Shown: positions 9,287-20,402, counted from the stretch's first letter. The stretch is DNA of 55,250 bases from Chara braunii (GCA_003427395.1 BFEA01000287.1:545206-600455), one strand, 5' to 3'. Notes: generated from the letters alone by a model not told the origin. Translations and numbers: made by a program.

Positions 9287-10576
9287 ATTGGCTGCTCGTC
9301 GGTTAGCCGATCTGCTTCGGGTGACGATAGGGTCGCGTCTATACGCGTTCCGAGGGCGAGGTCGCCCACGGTTAGCCAGATCGCCAATTTAACGTGTTAT
9401 CAATCCTAAGACCCTATCCACATGTCGGGCTTTGATACCAACCTCACGCCCGGCGCGACTTCCTGTTCGGAGTGGAGTGTGGGCCTGGAAGTGCGAAAAG
9501 GGGTGTGCCAAGGATTTTTGGGGAAAGTGGGGGAGTCTTAAGGATATGAATGTAATTCGATGGACGAGGGATGCGTGCGCGAGGAGCTCACGGTCCGATA
9601 GGGCCTGGGCAGTGAGGGTGGCGGTTGACGAGAAAGTTCCTCCGCGGCGGAGGCGGTCCCGAAAAGTTAGGTCGTTGGGGTCCGCCACGCGGCGCGGGCC
9701 TCCGCGTATTTGGATGGGGTCTTCGGAGTTCCAGAGTTCTCTGTTCGCTGCTACGTCGGCAATTTGCGCAAAAAGTACTGGGCCAATAGGGGGCTATGGC
9801 CGGCCACGGTACGACGCTGAGTTGATGGTATGGAAGAAGAAGGCGGAAAGGAGGGAAACTGGTGGTGATCTCAACAAATCCCAGATGGGTGAAGTAGTAG
9901 GTACGGTCGGGGGAAGGAAAATCAGAGCACCGTGGGTCCCTAGTGGTGGCACAGTGGGATTCCTGCAGACATAATCGATTCTCCATGTGACAAGGGTATC
10001 GTGTCCTTATGAGCTCGTTTATTATAGGGGTGAAATAGTCCGGATCATAGGATGAGTCTGAGCCACAAGATCGCGTCATGGAGTCATCGTAGGTGGGATG
10101 GCGCGGGTCGGGATCTCGTCACCGTGAGTCCTGTCTGGGCGGGAGAATTGCCGCACAGGAATGTGTGTAAGGGCGCGACTTGGATCGCGTTTACACGTGT
10201 TCTCGCGTGGCGTTTACGGGGCCAGATTTCGAGTCACTGATCATGCAAGATGCAACCATATCACAACCTCATCGTGAGGTAAGCAAAAACGAGACTAAAA
10301 TCACGATCAGAGCCTAATTCTTATCCATCTATATCTGATGCAAACAAAAGTTCGCTACAAAAAGCAGGACAAAGATTCGCAAGCAAAACATCCATACATT
10401 CAGCAATCATATACATAGTGTCACTGAGACAGTGAGCAAAATTCGAGTCCAGATTCCAGAAAGGCCGAAACGAAAATAAGAACGGGCAAGCCGCCCTGAG
10501 CCGTAATCAAAACGTATATACACAGGGGCAGAGGGGGAAGAGATAAAGAAACAACAAAACCGCATCCATCAACCTC

Positions 10577-10629
<53 letters not shown>

Positions 10630-10634
10630 TCTTC
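9287..10634 (-). other. Leader region and inner part of the 5' LTR
   Basis: Lies between Gag and the part of the 5' LTR matched inside the window. A 99-codon frame (9688-9389, starting MADPNDLTFRDRLRRG) is the only plausible coding piece and is unrecognised. Because the left LTR is cut by the window, the inner LTR end cannot be fixed. A minus-strand TGG at about 10255, followed by TTGCATCTTGCATG, is one candidate primer-binding site; it would make the LTR about 1.4 kb. I cannot assign the tRNA. Confidence 0.45.
10579..10626. repeat. (CT)n microsatellite in the 5' LTR
   Basis: Twenty-four consecutive CT units followed by CTT repeats, just inside the region matching the left LTR. Confidence 0.97.
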
Positions 10635-11674
10635 GATGCGGACAGACCGTCGTCACGCACCAACCCACGAAGTCGTCACCCCGCTTAGTCCTCCCGCACC
10701 CGTCGGATTCGCCCGTGCCCACAGTCCATCGTGGCCCACGTCAATCCCGTGCGTTCGGCACCAGCCCGTGGGGTCGCCCAACTCCTACCCTACTCACCTC
10801 TTACTTCGCTCGTGTGCCGACCCTTCCTGATCGCGCAACCCCGAGCTTCCAACAACGGATTACGAGAGCTGACTAATCGCGCAGCCGAAATTTATAGCGT
10901 GCATGCATGCGCGAAGAACACGGAGTTACCAAAACTTAGAGTGAAGATTAGAGAGGGAATGCTTGCGCCCTGCATGATCGGTCGCGGCGTGGGGGACGTA
11001 ACCCTTCTCCACGCATCGATCCGAGCACGCAAGCCGCGGCTTACAAAATTTCAGCAAAAGAAAGAGAGGGAGGGCGGGAGAGACGAAGTGCAAGAAGAAA
11101 GATACTGTTACAATGGCGTCCGCCCAAAATTACATTTACACACGCGATTAAGGGCACCTGCTAATCAGAGTTCCGTTGCATCCGCATGAAGAAGCGCGTA
11201 AACAAAAGGCGCCGCGTGGTAGGGAAAATCCTAATTCCTAAATTCCTAAATTCCTATCTAATGCGAGAAAGCAAAAAGAAGCATGAATTCGGAAGGAAAG
11301 TCCAAAATTCCGAGAGTCATTGGGGCTCAACAAAATTCGAAAAAGATTCAAGAGGAATTTCAAAAAATAACGAAGCAATTTTCCGCGCGATGTCTGCGCC
11401 CAAAAGATCGAAAATCGAACCAAAAGAAACGACGTCGATATTAGTCGCGCACGCGCGTGGCGTCGCGCCAAACAACCATCCGACCAATCAATCCACCGGA
11501 CGTCCCAGGATACACCCAGCCCCGAAGAAACGACGAAAAAGACGAAGAAGCAAGGATACTGATGCAATTTTCCACCGATCCCGATTTCCCGCAGTTGGCC
11601 CAATCTTCCCAGCTTAGGACCCCTCGTTGCAACCGCACAAAAATTCGCGCGTTACAGAAAGTGGTTCGTCACAG
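10635..11674 (-). repeat. 5' LTR of the gypsy element
   Basis: Direct repeat of 1-1040. The outer end at 11674 is sharp: the minus strand starts TGTGACGAAC, and the flank beyond (GTACAGCC) differs from the sequence next to the other LTR. The LTR probably extends further left, since the other copy is truncated at position 1 of the window. Confidence 0.88.
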
Positions 11675-12567
11675 TACAGCCTTGCTCTTGCACCACTGCT
11701 GTTGTGCCAACCTACTCGGTGGGCAAAGGAGAGATCGGGGTTGGTTGGTGTTCCCCCGTACTATACATAGACTAGCGAGAGGATGAGATACATAGATAGA
11801 TGAAAGAGGAATATAGCTTACTTTTCTTTTAAAATAAAAAAATAAAAACAAAAAAAGTGGCGGGTGCACCTGGCCATGTCCTCTCATTTTCATTTTGCTG
11901 ATTTCTCGAGTGGTGAGGCGCCACGTGGCGAGACCCGAAATCCGTTGTTCTAGTGGTTGTCCGTGCGGCTGCCCGTGCTCAGAAACAATCGCAATCAGGC
12001 AGAGTTTGGGGAACGCTCACAAACAACCCAGGAAAAAAGAGGGGCTCGCTCCACTGTTTGCCACACTCACAAAAAAACAGAAAATATGGCAGTGTATCTT
12101 CCCATGTTCCAGCGGAATATTCATTCTCATTTTGCTCACTTGGTGAGAGTAATGGAGCGACGCACGAGCTCGGGGGTAGTCTCTCCAGCATGACCGTCAT
12201 TCGGGGCATCCATCAAAATTGGAACAATACAAAGAAGTTTAGCTTCTTTTTGGGGGGGGAGGAAAGGCGAGGGTCCTTCGTTGCATTATAAAAACAAGAA
12301 GGATCTGAGGCTGTGGGCCCTCACAAGACAACCCAGAGAAGAGCTCTGCTGCTCCTGGGACAGTCCTAGTGTGCGTCAAAGCCCTGAANAAATCTGCACT
12401 TCCCCTTTGCTCCTCTAAGAAAAGGGAAAAAAAAAAAAAAAAAAAAAAAAAAAAGACCCTTGCACAAGGATGACATGCATAAATTGAGAAATGCTCCAAA
12501 TTTAATGTGACCACAACTACGGCCATAGTTGTATGCATCTCGCCGCAATTCCACCTAGAAATAACTT
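11675..12567. other. No gene seen
   Basis: Mixed sequence outside the retrotransposon with an A-rich stretch (11830-11855), a 25-base poly-A near 12430 and one undetermined base near 12390. Short frames show no protein character. Confidence 0.6.
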
Positions 12568-12717
12568 CAAATAAGTAAAAAAGTTTTAGGTAGTGCGAGG
12601 GTGCCCTTAGTGAGACCATCACCCAGCTTCGGTTCAGGATTAAAATCCCAATTTAGACTCAGAATTGACTAAATCGGGGGGAACCCTTTTAGCAAGTCCG
12701 CAAGGGCCTCACCACAC
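12568..12717. repeat. 150-bp direct repeat, copy 1
   Basis: Matches 13198-13347, sharing AGGTAGTGCGAGGGT, CAGGATTAAAATCCCAATTT and AGGGCCTC blocks at roughly 85 percent identity by eye. The repeat contains the palindrome GGATTAAAATCC. Family unknown; size and isolation suggest a SINE or solo fragment. Confidence 0.8.
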
Positions 12718-13197
12718 CACCCCCAGAATTTGACTAGAAATAAGCTAGGTTGTTTTTCCGGGCGCCTGGGCACCCAACTTGTGCCCGGATACACGCCCGG
12801 GTTCCCGGCAGGGCATGACCCCCGGGCAGGGTTCTGGGCAGCCCCAGAGCAAAAAAATAAAAAAATAAAAAAATAAAAAACAACGAAACTAAAAAAAATC
12901 CACAAAACAAATATGTTGTGTAGAATTGCAATACAAACAACTTTTGGTTGAGGGTCACATCAGAATTCCTCACCGAATCAGAGAATAAAAAAGAAAACAA
13001 CAATATCACACTAAGGGACCCCCCTTTAACCCCCTTAGTCCCTTTAAAAACAATTTATGCCCCCTTTTCCCCCTTGACAGCCAACTCTAAAAAAAATGAC
13101 AAGAGCCCATATTTGGGGTCTTGTGGGAGAGCGCAAAAAGGCGAAAAAAAAAAAAAAATTTGCACACCCAGGTGCCCGACCGAAAAATCTTCCTAGG

Positions 13198-13347
13198 AAA
13201 TAAGTGAAAAAGTGTTAGGTAGTGCGAGGGTACACTTACTGGGACCATTGTCCAGCTTTCATTCAGGATTAAAATCCCAATTTAGACTCATAATTGGCTA
13301 AATGACAGGGAACCCTTTCAGCAAGTCCTCTAGGGCCTCGCCACACT
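13198..13347. repeat. 150-bp direct repeat, copy 2
   Basis: Second copy of the repeat at 12568-12717, followed at once by a T-rich run. On the minus strand this would place an A-rich stretch next to the repeat's other end. Confidence 0.8.
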
Positions 13348-14781
13348 TTTTTCTTTTCTTTTTTTGAAAACGGGTATAGTGTCCGAGGCTGATATTGATA
13401 TTTGAGAAGATTGAGGCCGGGGTCCCCACAGTCTACCCGGAGTAACAGGGGGATGGATTCTGGAGATTCGCCGACCACTCCGAGGCGGGCGCGGCGCGGC
13501 CGGGAGCGCCGCGCCCCTGCCGGAGCGGCTCGAACGGTGCGCTGCGGAGGCGTTGGGTGACGTAGCAGGCGGCGGTGCGAGGCGCGGCGGCGAGGGGGAG
13601 TACGATCGAGCGGCCCGAGGGAAGAGGTCGAGCGGCGCGAGGGAAGAGGGTGGGGTTGTTGACGATGGCCTGTTGGGGCAGAGTTTTCGCAAAGTGGAGG
13701 GAACGTGTTCGTCGTGGCGACGAGAGAAATGGTACGGTGAGTTTGATCAGCGCGATGGTGGAAAGGGGGGTCGGGTGTGGGCTGCAGTGAGGTGTGTGTC
13801 TCCCCCGTGATAGGGCTCCATGGGCGCAGTTGGGAGGGAAGAGTACCGCAAGCATGGCGAGGGTGGGGGTGCTTTGGACGATGACATCCCTCCATCTCTC
13901 CGGACTAACCTGCAAGGGGCGGCTGGCAGGTTCAGCGGGTTGCGCTCGCAACGTGGTTTGCCACAATCCGTTTATCTTCATCGAGTGGCCTTCGAGGATG
14001 GTCGAGTGAGTGTCGACTACAAGGTGGCCAGTCTTTGCTCGCAAAGTCGATGAAGGATGAGGTGAGGTTTGGAGGGGGGAGGGGTGGATAACAAAGTGTG
14101 GGGACTTGGGGTACTCTTCTCCAGTTAGGCCTTTGTTCTCCTAAGATGTTTTCCTTAGTTTTCCTTTCAGTTGTTGTTTTGAGTCTGGTCCCTAATTCTG
14201 ATTCTCATAATTTGATTTCCATCTGCTAAATCGCATTCTCCTGGATATATCACCTAAATGATGTTCCCATTTGATTTGTTGAAGCGAACCTTATCTTCGC
14301 AATTTTTTCTTAAGTCCCAGAACCTGATACAATTGCTGATTTGGTTAACAAGTTCTTGATCCGCTGTCTGAGTGAGATTTTTCTTTTTTTGGATTTCCAT
14401 ATTTGATCAAATCTCATCTTTAATTTCATCTTTGAAATTCGTTAGTTGATGACCTCAACTATGATCAGGATTATTCTTGATTATAGACATTCGTGAGTCC
14501 AATATGGGACGTCTTAGATGAATTTCTTGAATTTTCAATCTTAAATGTTCCCTTCCAATAAGGCTGTTGCAAACAGATTTCCTAATTGTGGTTCTAATTC
14601 CTATTTTTCAAGAGTAGTTTTCGCAGTTATCCTCTATGTGAATAAATCCATATCTGCAAATCTTATTTCTTAGTCGTGATTGCGATCGTTGTGGTTTTGC
14701 AAATTAAAAGGGGGGAGGTCGAATTAGGGGTAGGTGGGAAGTGGGGGGGTTCACTTAGAAGAGGGACCGACGGTTTAGAGA
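13348..14781. other. GC-rich block then AT-rich block, no gene
   Basis: 13430-14090 is GC-rich and open by chance in several frames. 14100-14700 is T-rich and resembles intron or decayed element sequence. No recognisable protein. The words TCTACCCGGAGTAAC (13430) and TCTACCCGAAGTAAC (16106) recur, so the flank of another repeat family may be present. Confidence 0.5.
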
Positions 14782-15169
14782 GGTAAGTCTAACCAGAAGG
14801 ATGGGGTGGGACGACATTGGCCGGTGCTGGAGCATTTGCTCTATGACCAGGGGGAGCTTGAAGCCATTGAAGTTATGCCGAGGGTGGAAGGCATAACCAT
14901 CTCGCCCGACGTAGCTGTTGCTGGGGCGGTGACCCTGTAACCTTTTGAGGGGCCATGCAGTTAAGAGAGGTGTCGAGGGGGGAAGGCACTCTCTGTCCGT
15001 CAGAATCAGTTAGATCGGTATTGGGGGTTGTTTGTGTTGGGGAAGGCACTCTCTGTCCGTCAGAATCAGTTAGATCGGTACTGGGGGTTGTTTGTGTTGC
15101 CTTGTAACCCTAATACGGGGGTATGAGATCTGACGAGTTCTAGTACGAGGACTGAAATCTGGATCGACG
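14782..15169. repeat. Diverged direct repeat, copy 1, with a 60-bp tandem duplication
   Basis: Matches 15312-15640 along its length (GGCCGGTGCTGG, GGTGGAAGGCATAACCA, CTGTCCGTCAGAA, TACGAGGACTGAAA). This copy is 59 bases longer because the unit at 14981-15040 is repeated at 15041-15100 with one or two changes. No coding content. Confidence 0.85.
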
Positions 15170-15311
15170 TGTCCTTCATCGGCGGTGAAGGTAAGAGTTG
15201 GATTATTAGTGGTTTCCTCCTCTTGTTTTTTCAAATGGAAAGTGAAATCGGAAACATGGTTTGGAATAATTTTTGGGTGGGCTCATGCAGGAGGGGAAGG
15301 GTGGCTCAGGG

Positions 15312-15640
15312 TGGTAAGTCTATTAGAAGGACGAGGTGGGGCGACAGTGGCCGGTGCTGGGGCAGTGGCTCTGTGACCATGGGAGGAGCTTGAGGCCATT
15401 GGAGCTTGTTGAGGGTGGAAGGCATAACCACCTCTTTCAACGTAGCTGAATCTGGGGCAGTGACCCTGTAACCCGGTAGGGGGTTTGGCAGCTAAGGAAG
15501 TGTCGAGGCAGGAAGACGCTTGCTGTCCGTCAGAAAACAGTCAGTTCGGTGTTGGGGCAACTTGTGTTGCCTTGTAACCCTAGCAAGGGGGGTGTGAGAA
15601 CTGGTGACTTCTGGTACGAGGACTGAAAGCTTGAGTGACG
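15312..15640. repeat. Diverged direct repeat, copy 2
   Basis: Second copy of the 14782-15169 repeat, without the internal 60-bp duplication. Between the copies lies about 140 bases of unrelated T-rich sequence. Confidence 0.85.
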
Positions 15641-15659
15641 GTTTCTCGCCTGTAGTGTG

Positions 15660-16270
15660 GGTTTGCTTTGGATTGATGGTGGTTCAACTCTGATTTTCGT
15701 TTCTCTAATTTTCCTTTTTATTTTTTTGAAAAATAGCACAAGGAGAGTGGGAGAAGATGGGGGGTTATCACGTGTCCTACCACTGAGGGGGCTAGCTGGT
15801 AGGATGGGAGTATGGTATAGCAGCAGCAGAGATGGTGGCTCCGCTGCAGTCAGTCTTGCCGGAGGGAGGTAAAGTGGATTGATGGGGGATTCTTCTGAGT
15901 CGGTTCTGAATCACGATGTTGTCATAGACAGGTCTGAAGTAGCCCCAATTCTCTGAGCCAACACCGGGTAATGGCCCCGGTATCTTTATTCCATCCTTAG
16001 GCCAATTGGATTTTTCTAGTAGGTTCCTAGTCTCATTTTCATGAAATTTCCTGATGAGTTTTCTGAATGTAAAATAAATTTAAAAAAAAAAAAAAAAAAA
16101 AAAAGTCTACCCGAAGTAACCAGACAAAAGTTGCTGGGAACCAGGCCCAGCGTCCCTCATATGATGATGATGATAATGGTATGATAATGGAAGATAATAA
16201 TACTAATGGTAATAATGATGATGGTAGACCTACCACTCTCTAAATACTTCATAGTCTCCCTAATACCAAC
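15660..16270. other. No gene; poly-A and ATG/AAT simple repeats
   Basis: Holds a run of about 24 A at 16081-16104 and ATG/AAT-rich sequence at 16160-16225. Nothing coding is supported. Confidence 0.6.
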
Positions 16271-16283
16271 CCCGCAACGAGTC

Positions 16284-16467
16284 CTCTTCATCTTGCGACG
16301 ACCCGACCTCCTCCATCACATAGTTCGCAAGATGAAGAGTTCGTCGAGCCCTACCAGATCCCTACCAGATCCCTACCCACCCTCGCTCTTCCTTATAACC
16401 TCATCTACGCTTCTTCACCTTGCGACAAGCCAACCTCCTCGACCACATAGTTCACAAGATGAAGAAG
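16284..16467. repeat. Two related hairpins
   Basis: Hairpin 1 pairs CTCTTCATCTTGCGA (16284-16298) perfectly with 16325-16339. Hairpin 2 pairs 16410-16425 with 16452-16467, with two C/A mismatches. The loops are alike (CCTCCTC...ACCACATAGT). This is a duplicated foldback unit of about 60 bases. Confidence 0.75.
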
Positions 16468-16813
16468 TGTAACCATATGGGTTCCACGACAAGTAGTAGG
16501 GAACAGTAGGAAAAAACTAAGATAAAGGGAAAATAATATTAAGTACTCGAGAAAAGCAACTGGTCAAATATGAAAACCAACCTATATCAGCTTAACGGAC
16601 CTCCTAAATCTTGAGTAACTCATGTCCTCCCCTTCATCAGGACATTACATCTCAAAGACGATGTCATCTTGGCCAATGTCAACCATAGCAATCTTGTTCT
16701 CGCCAATAGACTCTTCCGCCCCCGACAGATTGTCATGGTGACCCCCCTTAGTAAGCCCGTGGTATGCCTTCCTTCCTTGGCAAATCGGCAAACCAGGGGC
16801 ATAGAACAAAGAA

Positions 16814-17101
16814 CACTCAGCTGATATCAACCCCAACTCTATCATCTCTGAAATCATCCATAATGAGGAAGAAAGTCAGATGCCCTGAAGAATTGAAAGA
16901 TCAGGAAGCTGAACATACCTTGATTTGGTTAATCTATCACGAAAGGGTACATAACAGAAAACACTCAACAGATATCAGCCTCGACTCTACCATCTATAAA
17001 ATAATATTTCCATAGCGAGGAAGAAAGTCAGATACCCTCAAGAATTGAAAGATCAGGAAGCTGGACATAACTTGATTTGGTTAATCTATCAAGAAAATAC
17101 T
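16814..17101. repeat. 148-bp tandem duplication
   Basis: 16814-16961 and 16962-17101 match through AGGAAGAAAGTCAGAT, AGAATTGAAAGATCAGGAAG and TTGATTTGGTTAATCTATCA. No coding potential seen. Confidence 0.85.
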
Positions 17102-17669
17102 AAAGAAAAAAATAATCCTTATGAAGTTTTTCCCACAATGTTCCTTCGCTGCCTCTGCCGATTAAGATAGTCTCATCGGCGCCAACGTGAAACAGTCCTC
17201 ATCCTCCTTCCTCTGGTCCCAGAGGCATCCAGTTCCCTTCCAAAGTCTTCTGCCTGCCCCCTACCCTAATCTGCCCTCGCTGAAGCATTAAACCCAGCCC
17301 CAGAGTAAAGTATCCCCCACAGTCTGCTCATATCCCCTACAGAACGTCACCACCCACCTTGTGAAGCCCAAGTAGAGCAGAGCTCCCTCCTCCATGCACC
17401 CATCGTTTGAAATTTTCAAAATATCAATGAAAAACACCCTGAAGAGGATAAGAAAGAAAGAAGCTAAGAGTCTGATGTGAAAATCTCTCATTTAGAAATT
17501 GAGAACCCGAAAAATTACTCAAGGAATTTCAACTTCGAAAAAGTTTAGAAGTAGAGAGTATGAGAGATGATCGTTATGATCCTGTTTTAATAATTAGAAT
17601 AGTAATTATATTTAAATTTTACTATGATTAATCATGATGAAAACAAAAGCAACACGTCTGAATTAAATT
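17102..17669. other. No gene seen; becomes AT-rich
   Basis: 17150-17300 is ordinary composition. From about 17500 the sequence turns AT-rich and probably marks the start of the organelle-derived insert that carries the rRNA. Confidence 0.45.
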
Positions 17670-17825
17670 TTAAGACTATATGTGAAACAACTTTAGGCGG
17701 TTAGTATAGTCGCCTTGAAACAAGTTGAAGGTAGAGTCCGTGCTATGTAAAGATACATAGAGTGCTACTAGTGTATGTATACTAAGCAACAACCGGCTCG
17801 AGCGGGCTAGTGGCCAACATAACAA
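17670..17825 (+). ncRNA. Possible 3' half of a group I intron
   Basis: Pairings typical of a group I core can be drawn: GACTATA (17674-17680) with TAGAGTC (17732-17738) as P7; AGGCG (17695-17699) with CGCCT (17711-17715) as P8 between them; then CTATGT (17743-17748) with ACATAG (17755-17760) as P9. AAGGTAGAGTCC resembles the conserved S element of such introns. It lies directly before conserved LSU rRNA sequence at a place where organellar introns are common. No terminal G is obvious at the junction and no endonuclease is seen, so this is a relic at best. Confidence 0.4.
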
Positions 17826-18108
17826 TTAAAACGTCGTGAGACAGTTCATTTCCTATCTACCATTGGTGATTTGAAGACAACTGAGAGAAGCCATCCCTAG
17901 TACGAGAGGACTGGGATGGGTCAACCTATGTCATGCCAGTGGCATTGCCGGGTAGCTACGTTGGTATGGGAGAACCGCTGAAAGCATATAAGCGGGAAAC
18001 CCCTCTTGAAAAAAGTTATCATACAAAGTGAAAGACCATCACTTGAATAGGCGAGAAGCAAAAGCACCGTGAGGTGTGAAGCTTACTCGTACTAATTACG
18101 ATTCCGAC
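17826..18108 (+). rRNA. Organelle-type large-subunit rRNA, 3' end
   Basis: Contains the conserved AACGTCGTGAGACAGTTC, the sarcin-ricin loop AGTACGAGAGGA (17899-17910), CATTGCCGGGTAGCTA, GCTGAAAGCAT(A)TAAGCG and a 3' terminus with GTACTAATTACG. This is domain VI of 23S-type rRNA, not cytosolic 28S. The AT-rich surroundings and CATATAAGCGG favour mitochondrial origin. The helix between ACCT and GTCATGCC is about 12 bases shorter than in bacteria. Only the last 280 bases are present, so it is best read as organelle DNA inserted in the nucleus. An assembly chimera cannot be excluded. Confidence 0.85.
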
Positions 18109-18640
18109 TATCGAGGATAATTGGGATAAACAGGAAATCAATTTTAATTAGTAAATCATTATAAAAATTTTAGGTATTAAAAAATACCAATTCGATTTTA
18201 GTGCTATAATCCAGAATTTGAAGATACGAATAATCAGTAATTTTCATTAAGGATGATTATTGTGATTGATAATTAAGTTGGTAGCTGGAGTAGTTGATAG
18301 TTAAGTTGATTCCGAACATGTTGATCGGGATATCACTCTTTTTAGAAAAATGAATTAAAACAGTGCATAGATAATAAAGAAAAGAAAATGCACAGAGTGA
18401 TGATTACATTGCTACCTACGAAAGACACAAGATACAAGCAAAAAGTAGAACTCCAAATAGAAAAGTAGAGAGAAGAAAAAATTGAAAAATGAGGCAATGA
18501 AAGAAGAAAAAGGGTTGGGAGAGAGATGAAGGAAGTGAAGATCAGGGGTCAGAAGGCGGAGGAAAGGAACGCCAACAAAAAAACAAAAAAGTGGGAAAGA
18601 GTGGAATAAGATTAGAGGTGGTAGGAATACTAATTTTTCT
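18109..18640. other. AT-rich flank of the rRNA, then GA-rich sequence
   Basis: 18120-18400 keeps organelle-like composition; a stretch at 18270-18345 faintly resembles 5S rRNA (see findings). From about 18410 the DNA is A/G-rich without protein content. Confidence 0.45.
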
Positions 18641-19081
18641 TCCACCCCCATTACTTGCGATGACGAGGATGAAGATGATGTTGATTATGACAACGAAAAT
18701 GATAATGACGTTGACTCAAAAACTGACTAAAATACCCGTGATAATGATGCTGACGAACATGTTGATGAAGAAACCGTGTTGAAGAAACGTGATGATGATA
18801 ATGACGAACAAGCTGATAAAGAAACCCCGTTGAAGAAATACTACTTCCCTGCTCTTCTAAACACGGTCGCGAGCCTAACCATGATTCATCGATGGAAACC
18901 AAAATCCCCCACCCCCTGCAAGAGAAATTTTCCCCACTCCCTTGTTATCAACGTAAAGCAGGTGGCTTCCCTCATGAAGACACTTCCTCAATTAGGAAAG
19001 TCCTCCCCTTTTTCTACGTGCAAGCCTGTTGCACTTCCTGGATCGAGGCGTGAAGCAGGAAAAAACGACACTCCTCGATAA
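18641..19081 (+). other. GAT-rich sequence with an acidic open frame
   Basis: A plus-strand frame reads Asp/Glu/Asn-rich protein from about 18657, is broken once by a TAA near 18729, and runs on to 19081 with a repeated LKK-(acidic) pattern (ETVLKKRDDDNDEQ, KETPLKK). It is probably expanded GAT/GAA simple sequence. An exon of an unknown acidic protein cannot be ruled out. No start codon of quality is seen. Confidence 0.3.
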
Positions 19082-20345
19082 TCGTCCAAAGCATCATTGC
19101 CCACCCATCCGTGTTGTATAGCCTGCCCGCTTGCAAGCAGTCTGCCACTCCAACATGGGCTGCCTCTTACTCGCATACAGCTGTGATCAAGGGCTTACTG
19201 GCACTTTCTCTGTCACGTGCGCGCCTCCATGCTCCAGCGCACTCCCATGCGCGCCACTGCACACATTCACACGCTCGCACACACGCTGGTAAATTCAAGC
19301 ACAAGTGACCGCATCCTCGTGCACCAAAACAACACACATGTTCCAACGAGAGCGTTAGCGGACACGCCATTTTTTGCTTCTGTTGTTTGCCCTCATGGCA
19401 CAAATTTTGACATTTTCAAGAGTGCAAGCATAGGGCCTCGCTCCACCAATCACCAAACTCTATTTTCCATGGTGAGTATTCACCATGGGACTTCTCTCAA
19501 CGAAACCCGCCTCAGTCCACCACTCTTTCACTCCCCACACTACAAGACAAGGCCCATAGCCATACATACTCCCAAATCACACTCCCTAAGTTTGGGAGCT
19601 GTCAGAGCGGACTCCTTAGAAGTGGTTTGAGAATACTCTCGAACTTCAGGCAACACCGCAACACTCACAGCAAAACCTATCGCGGGTGCACCTTTCTATG
19701 TTTTTGCGAAAGATACGTGCTCGACTTCCCACATTCCGAGAGTGGTGTGGAGAGACCCTCCCTTCACGTCTCAGCCTGCAAGCAGCAACATTTGGGAGAC
19801 GTCCAATAGAGTCATAAGATCAACCCGAAATTGGATATGTTTTGTGTGTAGTATTCGAGAGTGTTGTCGAACTTGAAAACCCCCCTGGTCCATTTTACTA
19901 GGTGCACTCAGAATTTTTAATACAGGCCTTTCCACACTGCACTCCCCAAAAGCAGTCTTTGTCTCCGTCAGAATTTGAGAGTGTCTGGTTTGAGAGCAAG
20001 TGTGGCAAAAGGCACTCTCAATGGGCAGTTATGGATTATGCAATTTGGGAGCAATCCATAATTCTTTTCAGGATTCAGAAGTGGTGTGGCGAGGCCCCTA
20101 TTCCTGCTTACTGCTTCAAGTTTGGCCTCAGGGTCTTCGACACATCTAGAAAATCTTTTCGAATGGACCTCGCTCCACTACACAACAATGTGCATGTATC
20201 TAGAACACCTTATCGCCCGGATACATTTGAAATCTTGGACTCGTTTGAGTGCATCCAAATGCATGAAGAATGTTGAGGACTGCAGTGTGGCCCAATGCCA
20301 TGTTTCTTGTTCCCATGACAAATTTTGAAAAACTAATATGCACCA
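19082..20345. other. No gene seen
   Basis: CA-rich stretch at 19200-19300 and otherwise mixed sequence. Short foldbacks such as TTATGGATT...AATCCATAA (about 20028-20060) occur, but no protein or RNA family is recognisable. Confidence 0.5.
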
Positions 20346-20402
20346 AGTAAAAACATTTATAGTATCGCTCCAATTTTAACCGATACTATAAATGTTTTCA
20401 CT
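20346..20402. repeat. Long near-perfect hairpin
   Basis: Arms 20346-20367 and 20381-20402 pair at 21 of 22 positions (core AAAACATTTATAGTATCG) around a 13-base loop. Length and pairing suit a tiny foldback MITE or a small-RNA precursor; sequence alone cannot decide. Confidence 0.8.

Larger units (their letters stand above)
1..11674 (-). mobile_element. Degenerate Ty3/gypsy LTR retrotransposon
   Basis: Two direct copies of a sequence of at least 1.04 kb (1-1040 and 10635-11674) flank about 9 kb carrying, on the minus strand and in order, Gag, zinc knuckle, aspartic protease, reverse transcriptase-RNase H, PHD finger, integrase and a third ORF. Protease before RT before integrase is the Ty3/gypsy order. 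The left LTR runs off the window, so the outer left end and target-site duplication cannot be seen. Stop codons and frame changes split the coding region (protease, linker, RT and integrase N-terminus share one frame; PHD finger, integrase core and integrase C-terminus lie in others), so this copy is probably dead. No chromodomain follows integrase, which sets it apart from the second element at 20920. The two LTRs differ at scattered positions, so the insertion is not very recent. Confidence 0.93.

Noticed and set aside
9389-9688. Similarity of FPQKSLAHP (minus strand) to FPKILAHP at about 20645-20670
   Set aside because: A shared 25-base word (GTGTGC-AAGGATTTTTGGG) exists, but it is too short to establish homology; it may be a shared retrotransposon leader word.
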